Of a stretch of 10,532 nt of DNA, positions 6,144 to 10,532 are shown in pieces; position 1 is the first letter of the stretch; each line of letters opens with the position of its first letter. The position numbers were made by a program, and so were the translations under genes. This stretch comes from CAZOGW01 sp964579415 (lineage in GTDB: Bacteria > Actinomycetota > Acidimicrobiia > Spongiisociales > UBA5794), in NCBI GenBank assembly GCA_964579415.1, contig CAZOGW010000106.1:1-10532 (forward strand). Reading direction: 5' to 3'. The notes beneath the pieces were generated by a model, which searched no databases, had not been told where the DNA came from, and saw nothing but the letters and a program-made list of their open reading frames with translations.

Positions 6144-7414
6144 ACCCTTCCCTCCTCCTGGGCCGCCTCGAACTTGGCCCGCATCCAGCGGCGCAGCGGG
6201 TCGAGTACCTGCGGGTGGGGGAACCGCTGCAGCGCCTCCTCGAAGAACCCGCGCACCTGGAGCCGGTCGGCGCGCTCGGCGTCGAGCCCGCGGCTCATCA
6301 GGTAGTAGCGCTGCTCCTCGTCGAGCGGGCCCACGGTGGAGCCGTGCCCGCAGCGGACGTCGTTGGCCAGGATCTCCAGGTTGGGGACGGACTGGGCGGC
6401 GGCTCCCTCGGAGAGGATGAGGTTGCGGTTGGTCTGGTAGGCGTCGGTGCCCTGCCCGGTCTCCTCGATGCGGATGAGCCCGGTGAACACCGAGAGGGCG
6501 GTGTCCTCGACGGCGCCCTTGAGGAACATGTTCGACGCGGTGCGCGGCCCGACGTGGTGCATGAAGTAGCGGTAGTCGAGCACCTGATCGTGGTCGCCGA
6601 AGTAGGCGCCCACCAGTTCGGTGTTGGACCCCTGGCCCTCGAGGTCCACGCTGAGATGGAGGCGGGACAGCGCCGCCCCCAGGCCGGCCTCGGCGAGGGT
6701 GACGGTAGCGTCCCTGTCGACCACGGCTCGCCCGTGTGCGATGGAGCGCGTCGCCTTGCCGTGATTCTGGATCAGCGTCACATCCACCCGGGAGGCAGGC
6801 CCGGCGACGATCTCGAGTTGGGGTACGACGACGGCATCGACCCCGTCGGGCGAGGTGGCATGGATGACGATGGAGGCGTGCGCTGCAGCCTCGGTGACCA
6901 CCGCGACGCGGGGGAAGCTGATCGCCCCGGCCGTTGCGGCGTGGATCTCCACCAGGACCGGCGGGGCGGTGACGCCGCGGGCCACCGCGAGGAAGGCGCC
7001 GTCGGTGCCGAAGGCGCGGTGGGCGGCGGCGAAGATGTCGGTGTCGGCGGCCACTCCCCTGCCCTGCAACGCCTGCACCTCGTCGGGGCGCTCGGCGAGG
7101 GCCGCCGCCAGCGTCCCGAAGCTGACACCGCCACTGTCGACGGGTTCGGAGCTCACCGCGGCGCCGTCGACGAGGACGACACGGCCCGCCGGAACCAGTC
7201 CGTCGAGGGAGGCATCACCGGGTTCTCCGGGGGCCTCGACCAGGCCGTAGTCGTCGAGGTCGAAGCCGAGCTCGATGTAGCGCCACATCTCCTCGACGGG
7301 CGACGGCATACCCAGCTTCTCCACCAGGGCCAGCGCCTCGCGGCGCTCCTCCTGGCGCCACTGCGGCTCGTGGCCGGTGACGCGTTCGATTGCTGACGGG
7401 TCCAGCGGTGTCAA
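6140..7414 (-). CDS. sufD: Fe-S cluster assembly protein SufD
   Basis: SufD pairs with SufB to form the scaffold that, powered by SufC, builds Fe-S clusters. It is 424 residues. The SufD-type core is clear: GSNTELVGAYFGDHDQ at 262–277, NMFLKGAVEDTALSVFTGLI at 295–314, TDAYQTNRNLILSEGA at 323–338, and NDVRCGHGSTVGPLDEEQRYY at 351–371 with C355 and H357, matching the conserved Cys/His of E. coli SufD. These features separate it from SufB. The only start that keeps the normal N-terminus is TTG at 7414. There is no in-frame ATG upstream before the stop at 7510–7508, and the first internal ATG (residue 36) would cut conserved sequence. The ribosome site is weak: CAGG about 6 nt upstream. A TATCCT box at 7449–7444 could be the -10 element of this run. 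No sufB lies upstream, although it commonly precedes sufD. Confidence 0.95.
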   Translation of the reverse strand: MTPLDPSAIERVTGHEPQWRQEERREALALVEKLGMPSPVEEMWRYIELGFDLDDYGLVEAPGEPGDASLDGLVPAGRVVLVDGAAVSSEPVDSGGVSFGTLAAALAERPDEVQALQGRGVAADTDIFAAAHRAFGTDGAFLAVARGVTAPPVLVEIHAATAGAISFPRVAVVTEAAAHASIVIHATSPDGVDAVVVPQLEIVAGPASRVDVTLIQNHGKATRSIAHGRAVVDRDATVTLAEAGLGAALSRLHLSVDLEGQGSNTELVGAYFGDHDQVLDYRYFMHHVGPRTASNMFLKGAVEDTALSVFTGLIRIEETGQGTDAYQTNRNLILSEGAAAQSVPNLEILANDVRCGHGSTVGPLDEEQRYYLMSRGLDAERADRLQVRGFFEEALQRFPHPQVLDPLRRWMRAKFEAAQEEGRV

Positions 7415-7503
7415 GGAAACCTGCTCGGCTCGGGGTCGCCACCAGGATAACGGTGCCCACGGGCCTACCGGTCGGGCCCACGCGGAGTTCAGAGCCGGCG
7501 AGT

Positions 7504-7531
7504 TTGCTTAAAACGCGACCACCGGTAGCTT
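7504..7531 (+). promoter_or_regulatory. Candidate sigma-70-type promoter of the M23 peptidase
   Basis: TTGCTT (7504–7509), a 16-nt spacer, then TAGCTT (7526–7531). It matches the TTGNNN and TANNNT patterns of housekeeping promoters and would give a leader of about 90 nt. There is no experimental support, and such matches also arise by chance. Confidence 0.35.
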
Positions 7532-7545
7532 GCCGCCGGCCATCA

Positions 7546-7622
7546 GCGACGATCGCTTGAGGGATCCGCTCGTCGCCCCAAGACATCGCGACGGACCGAG
7601 GCCGTCGCCCTGACGAAAGGGC
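7546..7622 (+). promoter_or_regulatory. Structured leader with competing hairpins before the M23 peptidase
   Basis: Three perfect stems can be drawn. GCGACGA 7546–7552 pairs with TCGTCGC 7570–7576. GCGACGG 7588–7594 pairs with CCGTCGC 7602–7608 over a 7-nt loop. GCCCT 7607–7611 pairs with AGGGC 7618–7622 over a 6-nt loop. The last covers the likely ribosome site AAAGGG (7616–7621), 8 nt before the ATG, and shares bases 7607–7608 with the second stem. The 5' strands of the first two stems are near copies, so alternative pairings exist. Regulation is inferred only. Confidence 0.35.
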
Positions 7623-7629
7623 AATCTCG

Positions 7630-8418
7630 ATGAAGCTCACCCGACCCCTGATCGCGCTCGCCCTGACAACGGGCCTGGCGCTGCTCCCGCTCCCCGGGAG
7701 CGCTGCTCTCGCCGACGACGGCGCCACCGAACCCGTCCTCACCTGCTTCCCCCATGGCCGGCAGGCCACCAACTACAGCGACTCGTGGGGCGCCGGCCGC
7801 TCCGGTGGCCGCCGCCACCAGGGCACCGACATGCTCGCCGAAAAGGGCATCGAGATCCTCGCCGTAGCCGGCGGCACCATCACCCGGATGCGGGGCGACG
7901 GCGGCCTCAGCGGCTACGGGATCGTCATCGACCATGGCGGTTGGGAGAGTCACTACCTCCACCTCAACAACGACACACCCGGCACCGACGACGGCAACGG
8001 CGGGCCGGAGAACGCCTTCGCACCGGGCCTCGTCGAGGGCATGGAAGTGGCCGCCGGCGATGTGATCGGCTACGTCGGCGACTCCGGGAACGCCGAGGGC
8101 ACGTCCCCGCACACCCACTTCGAACTGCACATCGGGGGCAGCGCGGTCAACCCGTACCGCTACGTCGTCGATGTCGAGGAGCGCAACACCTCCTTCGTCG
8201 AAACCATCGCCGCCCTGGCGACGAGCACGTGGCACGGCCTCGACACCGAGGAACTGGCCACGGCACGGGCTGCCCTCAACACCGACCCGAACCGGTCCTG
8301 CGTGCCGGACTCGCTGTTCGAACCCCTTCAGGACCCGGTCAGCATCACGCCCCTCAACCCCGAGCCCGCCGCACATGCAAGCCCGCCCTCCGGGCAGGTG
8401 ACCCGGTCTGTTCCCTGA
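7630..8418 (+). CDS. Secreted M23 (LytM-type) metallopeptidase
   Basis: M23 peptidases are zinc endopeptidases that cut peptidoglycan cross-bridges or stems; some members are inactive regulators. This 262-residue protein has a signal peptide (MKLTR, a hydrophobic stretch to about residue 22, then GSAALA before DD at about 29), so it is exported. The LytM core spans about 60–178. Zinc ligands are H63 and D67 (HQGTD) and H163 in SPHTHFELH; H161 and H111 (YLHL) fit the catalytic histidines. All expected residues are present, so it is probably active. C39 and C224 could form a disulphide outside the core. The C-terminal 80 residues match nothing I recognise. The ATG at 7630 has AAAGGG 8 nt upstream, possibly masked by a hairpin. 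The gene diverges from the suf run and converges on the next gene with a 36-nt gap. Confidence 0.9.
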   Translation: MKLTRPLIALALTTGLALLPLPGSAALADDGATEPVLTCFPHGRQATNYSDSWGAGRSGGRRHQGTDMLAEKGIEILAVAGGTITRMRGDGGLSGYGIVIDHGGWESHYLHLNNDTPGTDDGNGGPENAFAPGLVEGMEVAAGDVIGYVGDSGNAEGTSPHTHFELHIGGSAVNPYRYVVDVEERNTSFVETIAALATSTWHGLDTEELATARAALNTDPNRSCVPDSLFEPLQDPVSITPLNPEPAAHASPPSGQVTRSVP

Positions 8419-8421
8419 CAC

Positions 8422-8446
8422 CCGGCGCCCACCGAGGCACTGCCGG
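8422..8446. terminator. Possible bidirectional terminator between convergent genes
   Basis: In the 36-nt gap between convergent stops, CCGGC (8422–8426) pairs with GCCGG (8442–8446), and the inner GCC (8427–8429) pairs with GGC (8436–8438), leaving a 3-nt bulge and a 6-nt loop. There is no T-run on either side. The position is more persuasive than the structure. Confidence 0.3.
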
Positions 8447-8454
8447 CGGGCTGC

Positions 8455-9963
8455 TCACTCGGGGGGGAGGAAGCTCAGGTCGTACTGGGTGTTGGCGCTC
8501 CAGATCATCCAGCCCAGCCCCCGCTCCTCGACCACGTCCTGGACGGAGAGGATCTCGGCGGCGTTGAGCTGCCAGGTCTGGATCCAGGGTCGGTAGATGG
8601 CCGGCCCCTCCAGGCGGGGGATGCCGGCCTCCAGGGCCATCTCGGTGATCTGGACGGGCACCTCGTTGGGGTCCTCGATGCCGCCCCATCCCCGCCCGTA
8701 GGTGTAGGTGTACATCATCGGGCTGAGGACATCGGCGACGTGGGAGAGTATCTCGGGCCGCTGCCCGATGCCCTCGTCCCAGTCGCTGGTCATGGTGATG
8801 GCGAATATGTCGGCGGCGACGGCACAGCCCATCGGGTTGAGGCGGCTGCGGGCCTCGGTGAGGAAGGCCTCGATGCTCGCCGTCCGGGTCTCCTCGTTGT
8901 AGCCGCCGTCGACCACAACGGTGGTGATGTCGCCGTCGGAGGGGAAGCGGACGTAGTCGAACTGGATCTCGTCGAACCCGAGCTCGCAGGACTCCATGGC
9001 CAGCGCCAGCGGGTACTCCCAGGAGCCGTGATCGCTGGCGTCGAGCCAGGCGATGCCCTTCTCGTTGCGCCACACCTCACCGGTGCTCTCGTTGCGCACC
9101 GCCAGGCCCGGGTTGACCGGCGCGTAGAAGTTGTCCTGGAAGGCGGTGACCCGGGTGATCTTGTAGAGCCCGTGGGCGTCCATATCGGCGATGACCTTCT
9201 CGACGTCGTAGGCGTAGGGCTGGTTGAAAGCACCGATCTCGGCCACCTCGGGGACCTGGGACTCGCGGAACACCCATCCCGTCTCGTCCTTGGTGTCGAT
9301 CACGAAGGCGTTGATCACCGACTCGTCGGCCAGTTCCAGCAGGTGTGCCCACACCTCGGGGTCGGCTGCCTTGTCCCCCGACACGCGGAGGCCCCTGATG
9401 TCGAGCGGGACCATGGCGACCTCTACGGTGGGCACGGAGCCGTCCCAATCCACCGTGGCGTCGTCCCAGGCCGGTCGTGACGCGCTGATCGTCCCGGGCA
9501 GGGCCCGGGTGAGCACGAAGTCGCCGGCGGCATCGGTGACCGCGGTACGGCCGTTGAGCTCCACCGTGGTCCCGGGCAGGGCGCGGTCGTCGGGGCCGAC
9601 GACCGTTCCTTCCAGCACCAGCGGCTCGAGCACCACCTCGTAGGCACCTTCGGTCTCTTCCGGGTAAGTGGCCACCGTCACCGCCGCCGCCTCGAATCCG
9701 GGGGCGGCGACGGCGAGCTGGATCGGTTCGTCGTTCCACTGGATGTAGGCGACGCCGGTCTCGTCCTGAGCCACAACGCCCTCGTCGACGGTGATCTCGC
9801 TCTGGGTGACCTGCGAATCGTCGTCGGCGGCGACGACGGTCACTGCGACCAGAGGAGCGCCCGGCTCGGGGTTGAGCATGGCGCCGCCGCCGACCATGCC
9901 GGGACCGGCACAGGCGCCGAGGGCGAGTGCGGACGCGGAGATGAGGATGAGGATGCGTCTCAT
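8455..9963 (-). CDS. Lipoprotein with DUF4015 putative glycoside hydrolase domain
   Basis: This 502-residue protein has a lipoprotein signal: a hydrophobic start and the lipobox LGAC with acceptor C18, so it is probably anchored outside the membrane. Residues of about 115–185 (LEGTVVGPDDRALPGTTVEL and on) look like a carboxypeptidase-regulatory-like beta-sandwich. Residues of about 187–500 match the DUF4015 family, a TIM-barrel family in the alpha-amylase-like clan. They show INAFVIDTKDETGWV at 217–231, ITRVTAFQDN at 269–278, FDEIQFDYVRFPSDG at 330–344 with candidate acidic residues D331, E332 and D336, LSPMMYTYTYGRGW at 413–426, DPNEVP at 431–436, RPWIQTW at 458–464, and GWMIWSANTQY at 484–494. 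The substrate is not established for the family; cell-wall or exopolysaccharide is plausible. ATG 9963 has GAAGGA only 2 nt upstream, a short spacing. The neighbouring M23 peptidase hints at a cell-envelope theme. Confidence 0.85.
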   Translation of the reverse strand: MRRILILISASALALGACAGPGMVGGGAMLNPEPGAPLVAVTVVAADDDSQVTQSEITVDEGVVAQDETGVAYIQWNDEPIQLAVAAPGFEAAAVTVATYPEETEGAYEVVLEPLVLEGTVVGPDDRALPGTTVELNGRTAVTDAAGDFVLTRALPGTISASRPAWDDATVDWDGSVPTVEVAMVPLDIRGLRVSGDKAADPEVWAHLLELADESVINAFVIDTKDETGWVFRESQVPEVAEIGAFNQPYAYDVEKVIADMDAHGLYKITRVTAFQDNFYAPVNPGLAVRNESTGEVWRNEKGIAWLDASDHGSWEYPLALAMESCELGFDEIQFDYVRFPSDGDITTVVVDGGYNEETRTASIEAFLTEARSRLNPMGCAVAADIFAITMTSDWDEGIGQRPEILSHVADVLSPMMYTYTYGRGWGGIEDPNEVPVQITEMALEAGIPRLEGPAIYRPWIQTWQLNAAEILSVQDVVEERGLGWMIWSANTQYDLSFLPPE

Positions 9964-10080
9964 AGTCCTTCAGACCACAGCGCTGAGGTCACCGGTGGAC
10001 CGGGGATAGCAAGAGGGTAGCGGGGTGGCGGTGCAAGTCGGCGTTATCGACGGGCCGGGAGCCCCTGCCCCGACAACCCA

Positions 10081-10109
10081 TTGCAGCGAGACGTGCCTGG
10101 TGATAACTT
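10081..10109 (+). promoter_or_regulatory. Candidate housekeeping promoter of the sigma factor gene
   Basis: TTGCAG (10081–10086), a 17-nt spacer, then TAACTT (10104–10109), preceded by a TGA. Spacing is optimal, and both hexamers fit sigma-70 patterns. The leader would be about 45 nt. The rest of the 9964–10160 gap shows no other clear element; no firm promoter for the divergent lipoprotein was found. Confidence 0.5.
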
Positions 10110-10160
10110 CGGCTGGCGGGGCGCCTGCAATCCGGCCACCGGGCGGCAGAAAAGGGAGCC

Positions 10161-10532
10161 ATGGCACAGGCGAGCTCACCGTCGATGCCCGACCCGATCG
10201 GGATGTATCTCGAAGAGGTTTCCACACACGACCTGCTGGAAGCCGAGGACGAGATCCGCCTCGCTCGCACCATGGAGGCCGGCCGGCGGGCCGCCGTCAC
10301 CCTGCAATCCGCCACGGGCGCCCTGGAACCGGAGGAGTTGGAGGCTCTCACCGCGGCGATCGACGCCGGTGACGAAGCCAAGGCGATCTTCATCCGGTCC
10401 AACCTGCGGCTGGTCATCTCCATCGCCAAGCGGTACACCGGACGCGGGCTCGACCTCCTCGACCTCATCCAGGAAGGCAACCTGGGCCTGATCCGGGCGG
10501 TGGAGAAGTTCGACTGGCGCAAGGGCTTCAAG
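10161..10532 (+). CDS. RNA polymerase sigma-70 family factor, 5' part only
   Basis: Sigma-70 factors direct RNA polymerase to promoters. The first 124 codons are present, and the frame is open at the right edge. DPIGMYLEEVSTHDLLEAED at 11–30 is sigma region 1.2. NLRLVISIAKRYTGRGLDLL starting near residue 83 leads into DLIQEGNLGLIRAVEKFDW, the region 2.1–2.2 core-binding segment. The protein starts only about ten residues before region 1.2, so it lacks region 1.1 and the long acidic N-terminus of most actinobacterial primary factors. That suits a group 2 (SigB- or HrdA-like) factor or a short primary sigma. A stretch near 48–72 (TLQSATGALEPEELEALTAA) lengthens the linker between regions 1.2 and 2. 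The ATG at 10161 is supported by AAAGGGAG ending 2 nt upstream and by the start of the homologous region. Confidence 0.93.
   Translation, partial: MAQASSPSMPDPIGMYLEEVSTHDLLEAEDEIRLARTMEAGRRAAVTLQSATGALEPEELEALTAAIDAGDEAKAIFIRSNLRLVISIAKRYTGRGLDLLDLIQEGNLGLIRAVEKFDWRKGFK

Larger units (their letters stand above)
7415..7629. other. Divergent intergenic region between sufD and the M23 peptidase
   Basis: These 215 bases must hold the promoters of both divergent genes. For sufD, a TATCCT box on the minus strand (7449–7444) has no good -35 hexamer. For the peptidase, a candidate promoter lies at 7504–7531, followed by a leader rich in inverted repeats. No open frame here looks coding. No ydaO-type c-di-AMP riboswitch core was recognised. 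Confidence 0.6.

Noticed and set aside
5663..7396. 577-codon plus-strand open frame opposite sufD and the Rieske gene
   Set aside because: It spans several real genes on the opposite strand and shows no domain; it is an antisense frame.
7538..7629. ydaO-type c-di-AMP riboswitch
   Set aside because: I looked for the conserved GGGTGAA and AGCTAAC-like core segments and did not find them. The stems present do not match that fold.
8381..8395. Small hairpin GCCCG/CGGGC inside the end of the M23 gene
   Set aside because: It is a 5-bp stem in coding sequence of high GC content, which is expected by chance.
7543..8421. 292-codon minus-strand open frame opposite the M23 peptidase
   Set aside because: The M23 frame has a signal peptide and all zinc ligands. 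The opposite frame has only a Gly, Ala, Val and Asp-rich chain without motifs.
8740..9480. Plus-strand open frame inside the DUF4015 gene
   Set aside because: It lies opposite conserved family motifs and has shadow-frame composition.

Overview
The window comes from a strongly GC-rich bacterium with actinobacterial character. Its codons mostly end in G or C, it has a SufD–Rieske–SufC block, TTG and GTG start candidates, and tight ATGA gene overlaps. The gene content would suit the Acidimicrobiia or a relative, but that placement is an inference from gene style, not a phylogenetic result.

Left and centre (1–7414): one long run of seven minus-strand genes, read from right to left. It begins with sufD, a Rieske ferredoxin and sufC, which are joined by 4-bp ATGA overlaps and form a piece of the SUF Fe-S cluster assembly system. 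No sufB, sufS or sufU is in the window. Next come a Sir2-family NAD-dependent deacylase, the Fe-S-independent class II fumarase fumC, a major facilitator superfamily (MFS) transporter, and a nicotinate phosphoribosyltransferase (pncB). The pncB gene overlaps the transporter by 8 bp and runs off the left edge. The run links Fe-S assembly, a fumarase that does not need Fe-S, NAD consumption by the sirtuin and NAD precursor salvage by PncB.

The most unusual structure is a family of short arrays, each made of four heptamers of the form TAGTACN or its complement. They lie at exactly three junctions of this run: sufC/sirtuin, sirtuin/fumC and fumC/MFS. The fumC/MFS junction carries two arrays in inverted orientation that can form a hairpin of about 23 bp. 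Each array touches or directly follows the stop codon of the upstream gene, and all three of those genes end in TAG, whereas every other complete gene here ends in TGA. Because 7 is not a multiple of 3, each array places a stop codon in all three sense frames within 21 nt.

Right (7415–10532): a divergent intergenic region with a structured leader precedes a secreted M23 (LytM-type) peptidase on the plus strand. It converges on a minus-strand lipoprotein with a carboxypeptidase-regulatory-like domain and a DUF4015 putative glycoside hydrolase domain. The window ends in the start of a plus-strand sigma-70 family factor, with a good candidate promoter upstream. No tRNA, rRNA, CRISPR array, insertion sequence or integrase was seen, and no stretch longer than about 220 bases lacks a gene.
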